Of a stretch of 64,000 bases of DNA, positions 1 to 8,198 are shown piece by piece. The DNA comes from Thermoplasmata archaeon (GTDB lineage: Archaea; Thermoplasmatota; Thermoplasmata; Lutacidiplasmatales; UBA184). The position numbers and the translations under genes are program-made. Within the stretch, counting starts at the first letter, position 1. Each line of letters starts with the position of its first letter. The stretch is taken from assembly GCA_022750195.1 (NCBI GenBank), contig JAKIWE010000001.1:180672-244671 (forward strand), given 5' to 3'. The notes beneath the pieces are model-generated. The model did no database searches. It saw nothing but the letters and a program-made list of their open reading frames with translations, and was not told where the DNA came from.

Positions 1-1
1 G

Positions 2-70
2 CGCCGGGCGGCCCACGTCTCGCGCTCGACGCTCGCTCGGGACGCGGTCGACCTCTTCTTTCACCTCTGA
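2..70 (+). CDS. 3' end of an unidentified gene (partial)
   Basis: One frame is open from the window edge to a TGA at 68-70 and would give a short C-terminus ending in VDLFFHL. It lies on the same strand as amt, about 110 bp upstream of it. The piece is too short to recognise. Ammonium channels are often preceded by a PII (glnB) gene, but this tail does not look like PII. A chance open frame in GC-rich DNA is equally possible. Confidence 0.3.
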   Translation, partial: RRAAHVSRSTLARDAVDLFFHL

Positions 71-182
71 GCGAGGGCCGGGGCGTTCCCTCTCCCGAGA
101 CCGGACCGCTCGGTGGCGTTCCGCTCGGGGGCATGCTTTTTGACCCCCTCCCCACCCATCCACACCCCAGGGTTCGCCAAGC

Positions 183-1496
183 ATGCTCTTCCCGAGCGAC
201 CTGCTCAACAATCTCTGGGTACTCCTCGCCGCGCTGCTCGTCTTCACCATGACCGTCTCGGTCGGGTTCCTCGAGGTCGGCGAGCTCGGCGAACGACTCT
301 CGAGGAGCCTGATGAAGGCGCTCCTGATCACCGGCTCCGCCCTCGTGTTCATGGCCTTCGTCGGGTTCAACACCGCTTTCGCGCCGACGATCGGGCACGG
401 CGTGATCGGGAACCCCACCTACCAGGGACTGTTCCTGGGCGGCTTCGGCGGCAACCCGCAGATCTACGCCTCCCCCTGGTGGTCGATGGTCCCGCCGTAC
501 TCCACCAACGGGCTCACCCTCGGGACCTACTTCCTGTTCGAGACCGCCTTTGCCGCGGTGACCCTCGCCTTGGTCGGCGTCGTCGTGCTCCACAAGATCA
601 AGCTCCGCGCCTTCGCCCTGTTCTCCGTGCCCTACTTCATCCTCATCTGGAACCTGCCGGCCGCCTGGATCTGGAACCCCCAAGGCTGGCTCGCCCAGAT
701 GGGCATGGTCGACTTCGCTGGCGGGCTCGTCGTCCACGCGGCCGCGGGTGCCGCGGGGCTCGCGTTGCTCGTCCAGATCTGGCGCGAGGAGAAGGCCCGG
801 GGGCGGACGACCAGCGAACCGGTCCCTCCGAAGGTGAATCCACCATGGCTCACCCTCGCGGTGCTGCTGCTCTGGGTGGGTTGGTTCGGGTTCAATCCCG
901 GCAGTGTGCTCCAGTTCAATTGGGAGGCGATGGTCGTCGTGCTGACGACGTTCCTCGCCGCGGCCTTCTCGCTCCCCTCGACGATGCTGTCGAGTTGGGC
1001 CGTCAACCGGAATCGGCCCGGCTACCTCGAGGCGGCGAACGGCGTCCTCATGGGTCTCATCGTCATCACGCCCCTCGCCGGGTTTGTAAGCCCTGGCAGC
1101 GCCATCGTCCTCGGCCTGCTCTGCGGACCGGTCTTCGTGTACGCCGAGAAGTTCTTCGCCCGCTTCAAGTGGTTCGCGGACCCCGTGGGGCTGCTCCCCG
1201 GCCATCTCGTCGGAGGGGTCTTTGGCATCGCGATGATCGCGTTCTTCGCCGATCACGCCTACGCCATCGGCTCCAACGCGCTGACGCTCCCCAACGGCCT
1301 CCTGCTCGGGGGAGGCGCCACCGCGGTCCATCAGCTTGGGATCGAGCTGTTCGGTGTGGTGGTGGTCATGGTCGTGGTCTTCGCCCTCTCGTACGCGGCG
1401 ATCGCACTCATCGCCGGTGCACTGCACGGCGTGACCCGTGCCGGGCCCCCGGTGGACGAGGGGATGCCGACCACGGCGGCCGTCTCCGCGGAGTGA
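183..1496 (+). CDS. amt: Ammonium transporter (Amt/Rh family)
   Basis: Integral membrane channel that takes up ammonium and releases it into the cytoplasm. The 437-aa product is a normal Amt length and hydrophobic throughout, with about 11 predicted membrane segments. Family landmarks are visible: DFAGGLVVH at residues 177-185 (the conserved Asp and the first pore His), WVGWFGFNPGS at 231-241, and GHLVGG at 340-345 (the second pore His). The ATG at 183 fits the family N-terminus; a longer overlapping frame from 113 is only a shadow. No PII regulator gene is visible downstream. The next gene (etfA) converges on it with an 18-bp gap. Confidence 0.95.
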   Translation: MLFPSDLLNNLWVLLAALLVFTMTVSVGFLEVGELGERLSRSLMKALLITGSALVFMAFVGFNTAFAPTIGHGVIGNPTYQGLFLGGFGGNPQIYASPWWSMVPPYSTNGLTLGTYFLFETAFAAVTLALVGVVVLHKIKLRAFALFSVPYFILIWNLPAAWIWNPQGWLAQMGMVDFAGGLVVHAAAGAAGLALLVQIWREEKARGRTTSEPVPPKVNPPWLTLAVLLLWVGWFGFNPGSVLQFNWEAMVVVLTTFLAAAFSLPSTMLSSWAVNRNRPGYLEAANGVLMGLIVITPLAGFVSPGSAIVLGLLCGPVFVYAEKFFARFKWFADPVGLLPGHLVGGVFGIAMIAFFADHAYAIGSNALTLPNGLLLGGGATAVHQLGIELFGVVVVMVVVFALSYAAIALIAGALHGVTRAGPPVDEGMPTTAAVSAE

Positions 1497-1514
1497 AGCT
1501 CCGCGACGGCCGCG

Positions 1515-2489
1515 CTAGCCGGCGGAACCCCGGGTCTTCCGGATCTGAGCCGTCAGCGCGGGAAGGATCTTGAACGCGTCTCCGACGATCCCGTAATCGG
1601 CCACCCGGAAGATCGGCGCTTGCGCGTCCACGTTGATGGCGACGATCACGCGCGAGCTCATCATGCCCACGAGGTGCTGGATGGCTCCCGAGATCCCGAC
1701 GGCAATGTACAGCTGCGGGGAGACGCTCTTTCCGGTCTGACCAACCTGCAAGGCCGTCGGCCGCCAGCCGGCGTCGGTGACCGCGCGCGAGGCGCCGACG
1801 GCGGCACCGAGCGATTGGGCGAGCTCCTCGATCAGATGGAAGTTCTCCGGGCTCTTCAGTCCACGACCGCCCGAGACCACGATCGTGGCTTCCCCGAGCT
1901 CCGGCCCTGAGCCACCCCCGGACGGAGAGAAGCCGACGACCTGGTCGGGGGTCCCTTCCGGGACCGGCAGGGGCACGATCGCGGCCGCCGAGTTGCTCGA
2001 GGCGCCTAAGGCGAAGGCGTGGCCCTTGAGGCTCACCACCACGCGCGGGCCGAGGAGCTCGACCTCCTGGGTCGCCCGGCCGCCGAACACCGGGCGGCTG
2101 GCCCGGACCGCCTCGTCCGACGGGAGGTCGATCTTCGTGACGTTCGTCGCCGCCGCAGCATCCCACGCGACGGCGATCCGTCCGACCAGGTCACGACCCC
2201 GACTGGTGCCGTTCACGACAACCATCCGTGCCTTCTGCTCCGTCCCGACGCGCGCGACCGCCTCGGCGATCTGGGCATTGGAGGGCACGACGGACTCCGT
2301 TCGGGCCAGGTGATGGAGTTCGTCGACCCCGCTCTGGGCGAACTCGGCGGCGGCCGCCGCGCTCCCGACGAAGACGCCTACCACGCGCCCGCCGGACCCG
2401 GCCGCGGCCCGAGCGACGCCGGTCACCTCGCGCGCCGGGCCCGGAAGCGTGTCGGCTCGGCTGTCGGCGACCACGACGACGGTCGTCAC
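1515..2489 (-). CDS. etfA: Electron transfer flavoprotein, alpha subunit
   Basis: FAD-binding subunit of the ETF heterodimer, which takes electrons from acyl-CoA dehydrogenases and passes them to the respiratory chain. The 324-aa protein has the N-terminal alpha/beta domain (starting [12 protein letters not shown]) and the conserved C-terminal FAD domain with [34 protein letters not shown] and [13 protein letters not shown]. The start is GTG at 2489; its last bases overlap the TGA of etfB (GTGA), so the two are translationally coupled. Third gene of the operon acyl-CoA dehydrogenase - etfB - etfA. Neither subunit shows the extra features of bifurcating ETFs that I could recognise, so ordinary beta-oxidation service is the simplest reading. 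Confidence 0.93.
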   Translation of the reverse strand: MTTVVVVADSRADTLPGPAREVTGVARAAAGSGGRVVGVFVGSAAAAAEFAQSGVDELHHLARTESVVPSNAQIAEAVARVGTEQKARMVVVNGTSRGRDLVGRIAVAWDAAAATNVTKIDLPSDEAVRASRPVFGGRATQEVELLGPRVVVSLKGHAFALGASSNSAAAIVPLPVPEGTPDQVVGFSPSGGGSGPELGEATIVVSGGRGLKSPENFHLIEELAQSLGAAVGASRAVTDAGWRPTALQVGQTGKSVSPQLYIAVGISGAIQHLVGMMSSRVIVAINVDAQAPIFRVADYGIVGDAFKILPALTAQIRKTRGSAG

Positions 2490-3265
2490 GGGAACACCTT
2501 CGCCTCCTCCTTCAGGATCCGAACGAGCGTCTCGGCGGCCTCCTCGGGGCTCTTGTACTCGAGGAGTCGCGCGCCGGTCCTCGGCGGGGGCAGCCGGAAC
2601 CCCGCTGCGCGCACCCGCGAAGCGGGCTGCGGCGAGGGCGCCTCGACCTTCTCGATCGGCATCTTACGGGACTTGAGGATGCTGGGAAGCTTCGCCGTTC
2701 GTGGGTCGTTCCACGCCTGCTGGAGCTCGACGACGCACGGAAGCGAGCTGCGGAGAGACTCGGAGCCGCCGTCGACGGCCCGCTGGAAGGTCAGGCCGTT
2801 CGAGGTCGGATCGACGCGGAGCTCGCTCACGCACCCGAAGTCCGGAACCTTGAGCCTCCCCCCGAGCGCCGGCCCCACGAGCCCGGACTCGTCGTCGCTC
2901 GACTGCTTGCCGACGAGCACGAGGTCGTGCGGATACCGTTCGACCGCACCCGCAAGGAGCTGAGCCGCGGTCAGGGGGTCGAGCTCCACGCCTTTCGGGG
3001 TCTCCACCCAGCTCGCCGTGTCGCATCCGAGGGCGAGCGCGGCCCGGAGGACCTCCTCGCACCGCGGCGCGGGGCCGGCCGTGATCGCTCGCACCTTCGA
3101 TCCCGCTGCGGACTCTTTGAGCAGGAGGGCCTGCTCGACCGCGGACTCGTCGTATCCGGCGAGGACCCACTTCACTCCCTCCCCGTCGAACGCGGTGCCG
3201 TCGGGGGTCGCCCGCAGCTTCGTCTCCGGTTCCGGGACCGGCTTGATCAGGACGACGATCTCCAT
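2486..3265 (-). CDS. etfB: Electron transfer flavoprotein, beta subunit
   Basis: AMP/FAD-binding partner of EtfA. The 259-aa protein begins MEIVVLIKPVPEPETKLR, the usual EtfB N-terminus, and carries the nucleotide-loop region around VLVGKQSSDDESGLVGPALG at about residues 146-165. It starts 13 bp after the upstream acyl-CoA dehydrogenase stop and overlaps etfA by 4 bp, so all three genes are probably one transcript. The pairing indicates that EtfAB is the electron acceptor for the co-transcribed dehydrogenase. Confidence 0.93.
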   Translation of the reverse strand: MEIVVLIKPVPEPETKLRATPDGTAFDGEGVKWVLAGYDESAVEQALLLKESAAGSKVRAITAGPAPRCEEVLRAALALGCDTASWVETPKGVELDPLTAAQLLAGAVERYPHDLVLVGKQSSDDESGLVGPALGGRLKVPDFGCVSELRVDPTSNGLTFQRAVDGGSESLRSSLPCVVELQQAWNDPRTAKLPSILKSRKMPIEKVEAPSPQPASRVRAAGFRLPPPRTGARLLEYKSPEEAAETLVRILKEEAKVFP

Positions 3266-3277
3266 GGCCGACGCGCC

Positions 3278-4426
3278 CTAGGCGTAGGCCCGGAGCAGCT
3301 CGCGAGCGATGACGATCCGCTGGATCTCGTTCGACCCTTCGTAGATCTGGGCGAGCTTGGCGTCGCGCAGCAACTTCTCGACCGGGTACTCTTTCATGTA
3401 GCCGTACCCGCCGAACACCTGGATCGCCTCGTCGGCGATCCGCATCGCCGCGTCCGAGGCGAAGCACTTCGCGATCGACGATTCCAGCGTGCCCTTCGAG
3501 CCGTGATCGATCGTCCAGGCGGCGTGCCAGGTGAGGAGGCGGGCGGCGTGCAGCTCCTGGGCCATGTTGGCGAGCTTGAACTGGATCGCCTGGTGCTCGG
3601 CAATGGGCTTGCCGAAGGTGTGCCGTTGCAGCGAGTAGGCCGCCGCGTGGTCGATCGCGGCTTGGGCGATCCCCGTGGCCAGGGCGCCGATGGGCGTCCG
3701 GGTCTGGTCGAGGGTTCGCATCGCGATCGAGAAGCCTTCCCTCTCCGTTCCCAGGCGGTTCGCCACGGGAACCCGGGCCCCTTCGAACCGTACCGTGCTC
3801 GTGGAGGAGGCGCGGTGACCCATCTTCTCCTCCTCGCGGCCGGGCGTCACGCCGGGGGTGGACCTCGGCACGATGAACGCCGAGATCCCTTTGGCCCGGG
3901 CCACCGGGTCCGTGGACGCGAACACGGTGTAGAGCGAGGCGTGGGGCCCGTTCGTGATGAAGCACTTCTCGCCGTCGAGGACGTAGTCGTCTCCCTCCTT
4001 GCGCGCCCGGGTCTTCATCGCGCTCGCGTCGCTGCCGCTGCTCGGTTCGGTCAGGCAGAACGAGGCGAGGTGATACTCGGCGCAGAACGGCGTCAGGGTC
4101 GCCTGCTTCTGTTCCGGCGACCCGCCGAGGATGATCGGCTCGAGGGCGAGGCAGTTCGCGATGATGGAGGTGGTCATCCCGGCGCAGGCGCGGGAGAGCT
4201 CCTCGACGATGAGCGCCTGCTCGAGCAGTCCGAGACCGCTCCCGCCGAACTCCGTCGGAACGTTCAGGTTCATCAGCCCGAGCTCCCACGCCTTCCGGTA
4301 GATCTCTTCCGGGAACCGTCCGGCCTTGTCGCACTCGGCGGCGTGGGGCGCCATCTCGCTCCGAGCGAACTTGCGAGCGAGCTCCTGCAGGCTGAGCTGC
4401 TCGTCGGTGAGGGCGAAATCGACCAT
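3278..4426 (-). CDS. Acyl-CoA dehydrogenase (operon with etfBA)
   Basis: FAD enzyme that oxidises acyl-CoA to trans-2-enoyl-CoA, handing electrons to EtfAB encoded just downstream. The 382-aa protein has the standard layout: N-terminal helical domain, middle beta domain (FCLTEPSSGSDASAMKT, CFITNGPHASL) and C-terminal helical domain with the family ending GGYGYMKEYPVEKLLRDAK then IYEGSNEIQ, whose Glu is at the catalytic-base position of the family. ATG at 4426 lies about 37 bp from a bidirectional TATA element at 4460-4467. Substrate (straight chain, branched or glutaryl) cannot be told from sequence alone. A second, more divergent paralogue lies at 46765-47883. Confidence 0.92.
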   Translation of the reverse strand: MVDFALTDEQLSLQELARKFARSEMAPHAAECDKAGRFPEEIYRKAWELGLMNLNVPTEFGGSGLGLLEQALIVEELSRACAGMTTSIIANCLALEPIILGGSPEQKQATLTPFCAEYHLASFCLTEPSSGSDASAMKTRARKEGDDYVLDGEKCFITNGPHASLYTVFASTDPVARAKGISAFIVPRSTPGVTPGREEEKMGHRASSTSTVRFEGARVPVANRLGTEREGFSIAMRTLDQTRTPIGALATGIAQAAIDHAAAYSLQRHTFGKPIAEHQAIQFKLANMAQELHAARLLTWHAAWTIDHGSKGTLESSIAKCFASDAAMRIADEAIQVFGGYGYMKEYPVEKLLRDAKLAQIYEGSNEIQRIVIARELLRAYA

Positions 4427-4457
4427 CGTTCCCCGGTGCGGCGCGACCCAGTGGCGT

Positions 4458-4469
4458 CCGCTATATCAG
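4458..4469. promoter_or_regulatory. Bidirectional TATA element between acyl-CoA dehydrogenase operon and larB
   Basis: The short gap holds GCTATATCAGG. Read rightward, the GTG of larB at 4489 sits about 26 bp away, the spacing of a leaderless archaeal transcript. Read leftward, the dehydrogenase ATG at 4426 would have a 5' UTR of about 10 nt. One AT-rich patch serving two divergent genes is inferred from spacing only. Confidence 0.5.
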
Positions 4470-4488
4470 GGCTGTCCGTTCGAAGCCC

Positions 4489-5214
4489 GTGCGTCGGCGA
4501 GCTCGAGCGCGTCGACCGCCCGGAGAGCGGGTGATCCCGGTCGGACGCCACGTACGGTTCGACGCCGGTCGAGGCGCGCGAACGGGCGTTCCGGAGGTCG
4601 TCCTCGCGGAGGGGAAGAGCTCCGACCAGCTCGCTTCGCTGCTCTGGGGACTTCACCGGAAGGGTCACGGCGCCCTGATCTCCCGGCTCTCGCGCGAGCA
4701 GCAGTCCCGGCTGCGCCAGGAGGCGCGCCGTGGTCTTCCGGTCCAGACCGCTCCGGGGCGGAGGTTTGGGCGACTTCGAGGCCCGCTGGGTGCCGAACGG
4801 AGAGGCGGGAAGGTAGCAATCGTCTCGGCGGGCACCGCCGACGTGGAGGTCGCGGACGAGGCCGAAGCGGTGCTTCGGGCCCTCGGGGTCCGGACCGTCA
4901 TCGCGCACGACGTGGGCGTCGCTGGCGTGCACCGGCTCCAGGCGGCCCTGCGAGCTCTCGAGCGGGCCCGGCCCCAGGTCTACCTGGTCTTCGCAGGCCG
5001 GGAGGGCGCTCTCCCGACGGTACTGGCCGGGCTGGTAGGAGCCCCCGTCGTCGGCGTCCCGACCTCGGTCGGCTACGGTCGAGGGGGGAAAGGCGAAGCG
5101 GCGCTCAACGCGATGCTGCAGTCTTGTGCCCCGATCGCGGTCGTGAATATCGATGCCGCGGTCCCCGCCGCGCTGTTCGCCGCCCAGCTGGTCCGGCGCT
5201 CCCCGCAGCGCTAG
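4489..5214 (+). CDS. larB: LarB-type pyridinium-3,5-biscarboxylic acid mononucleotide synthase
   Basis: LarB carboxylates and hydrolyses nicotinic acid adenine dinucleotide, the first step to the nickel-pincer cofactor of lactate racemase-type enzymes. The C-terminal half is the PurE-like fold: VAIVSAGTADVEVADEAE, then DVGVAGVHRL, VYLVFAGREGALPTVLAGL and VVGVPTSVGYG. Before it is the LarB-specific stretch RTGVPEVVLAEGKS at about residues 34-47. LarB rather than PurE is supported by that N-terminal module and the 241-aa length. GTG at 4489 fits leaderless transcription from the TATA at 4460; an in-frame GTG at 4531 with GGAG upstream is the alternative start. No larC or larE is in the window. 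Confidence 0.85.
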   Translation: MRRRARARRPPGERVIPVGRHVRFDAGRGARTGVPEVVLAEGKSSDQLASLLWGLHRKGHGALISRLSREQQSRLRQEARRGLPVQTAPGRRFGRLRGPLGAERRGGKVAIVSAGTADVEVADEAEAVLRALGVRTVIAHDVGVAGVHRLQAALRALERARPQVYLVFAGREGALPTVLAGLVGAPVVGVPTSVGYGRGGKGEAALNAMLQSCAPIAVVNIDAAVPAALFAAQLVRRSPQR

Positions 5215-5267
5215 GCGGAAATGGCGCGACGCGAGCCTTTTTCTTCCCCCGGTGGCGTCCTGCCGGC

Positions 5268-6176
5268 GTGAGTGTGCGCGGGTCGCTCAGCGAAGAGGCC
5301 GAGCGGGAGGAGGCGGAGTACCGCGACCACCGGCGCGCTCTCGAAACGAAGTTCCGCGACCTGCGTACCCGCAGGGAGCTGCTGCTCGCTCAGGTCCACC
5401 AGCTGGTGGATGACCAGAAGCTCCTCTTCGACCGCCAGGCCCCGAAGCAACAGACGCTGGAGGAGTTGCACGAGGACTACCGCGCCATCGGTCACGACCT
5501 CGCCGACCTTCGCCACCAACGCGACAAGGTTCGCAACGAGCTCGAAGGGACGCTCCAGGAGCTCCGGTATGCCCGGAGCGAGCTTCCTCGCGGCGACCGA
5601 CCTCGTCCCGACCAGCTCGAACGCGAGGTCCGACAGCTCGAGCTCAAGCAACAGACGACCGCCCTCCCCCTGACCGAGGAGAACGCGCTCATCGACCGGA
5701 TGCGAGCGCTCCGCCGACAGCTGGACGGGGTCCAGAAGGAGGCGAGCGTGGTTGACGCCCACGAGTCCCGCGTCAAGACGCTGGAGAAGTCGGTCGCCGG
5801 CAAGCGGACCGAGCTCGAGAAGCTGATGGCGGAGTCGGCCCGACTGAAGGTCGAGCGCGACCGCCGGATGGCGAACATGCGCTCGCTGCTCGAGGAGGTC
5901 GGCGCCCTGGTCGGGGAGATCCGGGCCAAGGCCCGAGCCCGCCGGGACACGATGGACAAGGTCCAGGGGTTCAGCCGCCAGCTCGGGGAGATCGACGACG
6001 AGATCCTTCGCCTCGACCGGGGCTCCCGCGCCCGACGCGACGAGGCCCGACGCACGATCCGGGAGTACAGCCGAGGGAGCCGCGACCGGGTCGCCGTGGA
6101 GACCGCCTACGCCAGCGTCGCCGACCAGCAGCTCGAGCAGCTGCTCAAACGCGGACGGATCACGCTCGGCGGCTGA
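5268..6176 (+). CDS. Long coiled-coil protein (COG1340-like)
   Basis: Cytoplasmic protein of 302 aa made almost entirely of charged heptad repeats from about residue 8 to 270, rich in Glu, Arg, Leu and Gln, with no membrane segment or catalytic motif. This composition and length match the uncharacterised archaeal coiled-coil family COG1340; its role is unknown. The start is GTG at 5268 (a second GTG follows at 5274); the much longer open frame reaching back to 4326 runs over larB and is a shadow. A pyrimidine/T-rich tract at 5236-5247 separates it from larB and may end that transcript. Confidence 0.75.
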   Translation: MSVRGSLSEEAEREEAEYRDHRRALETKFRDLRTRRELLLAQVHQLVDDQKLLFDRQAPKQQTLEELHEDYRAIGHDLADLRHQRDKVRNELEGTLQELRYARSELPRGDRPRPDQLEREVRQLELKQQTTALPLTEENALIDRMRALRRQLDGVQKEASVVDAHESRVKTLEKSVAGKRTELEKLMAESARLKVERDRRMANMRSLLEEVGALVGEIRAKARARRDTMDKVQGFSRQLGEIDDEILRLDRGSRARRDEARRTIREYSRGSRDRVAVETAYASVADQQLEQLLKRGRITLGG

Positions 6177-6186
6177 GGCGCGGCCG

Positions 6187-7164
6187 TCAGGCCGTCGTCG
6201 TCGCGGCGACCGGCTCAAAGATGTTGACGACGGTGACGAAGAAGATCAGCGTTTGGCCGGTCACCTCGCTGTTGTAGTCCGCGGTGTAGGTGCCGTTCGC
6301 GAGGTCGACCGCCGTGACGATGAACTTCCCGTGGGCGGAGGCGGAGCACGGCCCCGTACCGAGGTAGTCGGTCCCCACGATCCGTCCGGCCGACTCCGGG
6401 TTGAGCTGGTTGACGAGCGTGATCTGCCCGGTCCCGTTGGCGGTCGAGGTCACGTTCGTGACCAGGAGCGTCCAGCCGGACGGGTCGGCGGCCATTCCCG
6501 GAGAGGCGAGGTTCTCGATCGTCACGAAGGAGGCGTTCGCCGCAAGGATGAGGACGTTCCACCCGTAGTTGGGGTCGCGGAACTCGGTGCCGCTCGTCGC
6601 GAGCTGGGAGGGGTACAGCTTCTGGAAGGTCGTCCCCGGCATCGTGCGGAGGACGGGGAGCTGAAAGCTCAGCGGCTCGGTCCCGATGCACGACGGGTTC
6701 TTCGGCCCGTAGCCGAGGGCGGGGGGCACAACCACGGCCTTCGTTTGGTTTCCCTGCAGGCCCACGAGCCCCTGCCAGAACCCGGTCACGACCTGGATGT
6801 ACGATTGCCCGCCCAGGGAGTAGCCGGCTTGCGGCGTATTGCCGCCGACGTGGACCGGGAGCGGCGTGTAGTTCGCGGCGTTGGCCCGGGCGCTGAACTC
6901 GAGCGACTTCGGGTACGCGGCCCCGTTGATGGAAACGGAGTACAGCGAAGTGTCGAAGACCCGCCCCGAGTCGGGACCGGAGCCGAAGATCCCGATGTAG
7001 TTGACGGTCACGTTGTCGCCGACAGCGACCGTCGGGGGACCCGGCGGGAGGTTCACTTTGTTGTGGAGGTAGAGCGCGGCCGAACCGGCACCGGCGGCGA
7101 CCACGGCCACGACGATGAGCACGATGGCGGGTGTCCAGCTGAACCGGTCGACCATGGTTAGCAC
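6187..7164 (-). CDS. Membrane-anchored FKBP-type peptidyl-prolyl isomerase
   Basis: Predicted extracytoplasmic prolyl isomerase. One N-terminal membrane anchor (about residues 12-33, AIVLIVVAVVAAGAGSAALY) is followed by an FKBP-like domain: VGDNVTVNYIGIFGSG, GRVFDTS, FWQGLVGLQGNQTKAVVVPP and LGYG. The region after residue 200 is longer than a minimal FKBP and contains many Asn-x-Thr/Ser sequons, consistent with an exposed glycosylated domain. The GTG at 7164 starts exactly at the base after the stop of a 22-codon leaderless uORF; an ATG lies 9 bp further in. Active-site residues were not mapped, so catalysis is inferred from the family. Confidence 0.82.
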   Translation of the reverse strand: MLTMVDRFSWTPAIVLIVVAVVAAGAGSAALYLHNKVNLPPGPPTVAVGDNVTVNYIGIFGSGPDSGRVFDTSLYSVSINGAAYPKSLEFSARANAANYTPLPVHVGGNTPQAGYSLGGQSYIQVVTGFWQGLVGLQGNQTKAVVVPPALGYGPKNPSCIGTEPLSFQLPVLRTMPGTTFQKLYPSQLATSGTEFRDPNYGWNVLILAANASFVTIENLASPGMAADPSGWTLLVTNVTSTANGTGQITLVNQLNPESAGRIVGTDYLGTGPCSASAHGKFIVTAVDLANGTYTADYNSEVTGQTLIFFVTVVNIFEPVAATTTA

Positions 7165-7233
7165 CTAGGCGAGGGTGGGGGTCGGCCCGTCGCATCTCTC
7201 GTCACGGAGATCGGAGAGACAGGTGTTCGTCAT
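7165..7233 (-). CDS. Leaderless 22-codon upstream ORF before the FKBP gene
   Basis: ATG at 7233 opens a 22-codon frame (begins MTNTCLSDL) whose TAG at 7165-7167 directly abuts the GTG start of the FKBP gene at 7164. A good TATA box (ATTTATATC, minus strand, 7258-7266) is centred 29 bp before the ATG, the spacing for a leaderless mRNA starting at this ATG. The likely role is translational coupling or control of the isomerase. The peptide resembles nothing I know. Confidence 0.5.
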   Translation of the reverse strand: MTNTCLSDLRDERCDGPTPTLA

Positions 7234-7257
7234 TCCCCCGCCGCCGACACGGGGGGT

Positions 7258-7266
7258 GATATAAAT
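7258..7266 (-). promoter_or_regulatory. TATA box for the uORF-FKBP transcript
   Basis: ATTTATATC on the minus strand lies in a 118-bp gap between the RPA-associated gene and the FKBP gene. It predicts transcription start at about 7233-7238, at the uORF ATG. Confidence 0.55.
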
Positions 7267-7283
7267 CCACACACCGGCGGGGG

Positions 7284-8198
7284 TTACGCCCGGCGCAGCT
7301 TGCCCACGATCGGCTCCTCGAGAACGCCGTCCTCCTCGAGGAAGTTCAGCAGCTCTTCGGCGCGTGCAGCTGTGACCCCGCGGCCCGCCGCCACCTGGAC
7401 GGCTTCGCGCAGGTCCGCGTAGCCATCGACCGAGCCCTCCGCCAGTCCGTCGATGACGTCGAGGAAGGCCGACGCCTCGGCCTGCTCCGCCGCCGACCGT
7501 GGCGTGGGGGCCGGCGGTGGGGGGGTGAGGGTGATGCGAACGGGACCCGGTCGGGCCGACTGGACCGAGGCGGGCGGGCCAGGACGGAGAGTAGAGAGTA
7601 CGCTGGTCAGAGGAGTGCGGTACCGTGACGGGTCGGCGGGTGGGTACCGGGCCTTGACGGCTCGCGCGGCCCGTACCCAATGGGGAGGGTCGCCTCTCGC
7701 TCTCAGCGTGGCGTCATCGGGGGCGGGGTCGTCCGAGAGACGGCGGAGTAGATCTAGGCGGGAGACCGTCTGACCCAACGTCTCGGCGAGAAGCTCCCGG
7801 TAGGCTGTCTCCGGGATCCGGCGAACCCCCTCGGCTCGCACCGAGACGTAGGCGTTCCCGTCCCGCCCGCGGAACAGGTTCACTTTGCCGACCACCAACG
7901 CCAGGGACGGTTCGCTGTGCGCACGGAGCTGAGCGAGGGCACGCGGCTGGAACGACCCCGCGGTGACGCTGATCGTCCCGGTCGGGTCGGCGAGTCGCGC
8001 CCGGAGGAAGGGAGGTCCGTCCGGCTTGCCCACCGGTTCCGGCGAGGTCAGCATGCCGGTCACCAAGACCCGGCTCATCCGGGCGCCGAGCGGCGAGAGG
8101 AGGTAGCTCGCAGCCTTCTCGCCGCTCCCCTTCTCTTCCTCCACGGCCGCGTTGAGCTCGAGCGCGAGGACCCTCCACGCCGGCTCACGCCCGCTCAC
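7284..8198 (-). CDS. RPA-associated protein (archaeal RPA operon partner)
   Basis: Partner of archaeal replication protein A. The 304-aa protein has an N-terminal conserved region with an OB-fold core (RVLVTGMLTSPEP, FLRARLADPTGTISVTAG, GRDGNAYVSVRAEGVRRI), a Pro-rich linker at about 205-235, and a C-terminal winged-helix-like tail (GVTAARAEELLNFLEEDGVL). This order is typical of the COG3390 family. GTG at 8198 overlaps the RPA stop as GTGA, with GGAGGTG inside the RPA tail as ribosome-binding site. Tight coupling with RPA supports a joint single-strand DNA-binding complex. Confidence 0.83.
   Translation of the reverse strand: MSGREPAWRVLALELNAAVEEEKGSGEKAASYLLSPLGARMSRVLVTGMLTSPEPVGKPDGPPFLRARLADPTGTISVTAGSFQPRALAQLRAHSEPSLALVVGKVNLFRGRDGNAYVSVRAEGVRRIPETAYRELLAETLGQTVSRLDLLRRLSDDPAPDDATLRARGDPPHWVRAARAVKARYPPADPSRYRTPLTSVLSTLRPGPPASVQSARPGPVRITLTPPPPAPTPRSAAEQAEASAFLDVIDGLAEGSVDGYADLREAVQVAAGRGVTAARAEELLNFLEEDGVLEEPIVGKLRRA

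Noticed and set aside
2228..4534. 768-aa open frame antisense to etfBA and the acyl-CoA dehydrogenase
   Set aside because: Typical GC-rich shadow: Arg/Gly-rich, no domain, fully opposite three well-identified genes.
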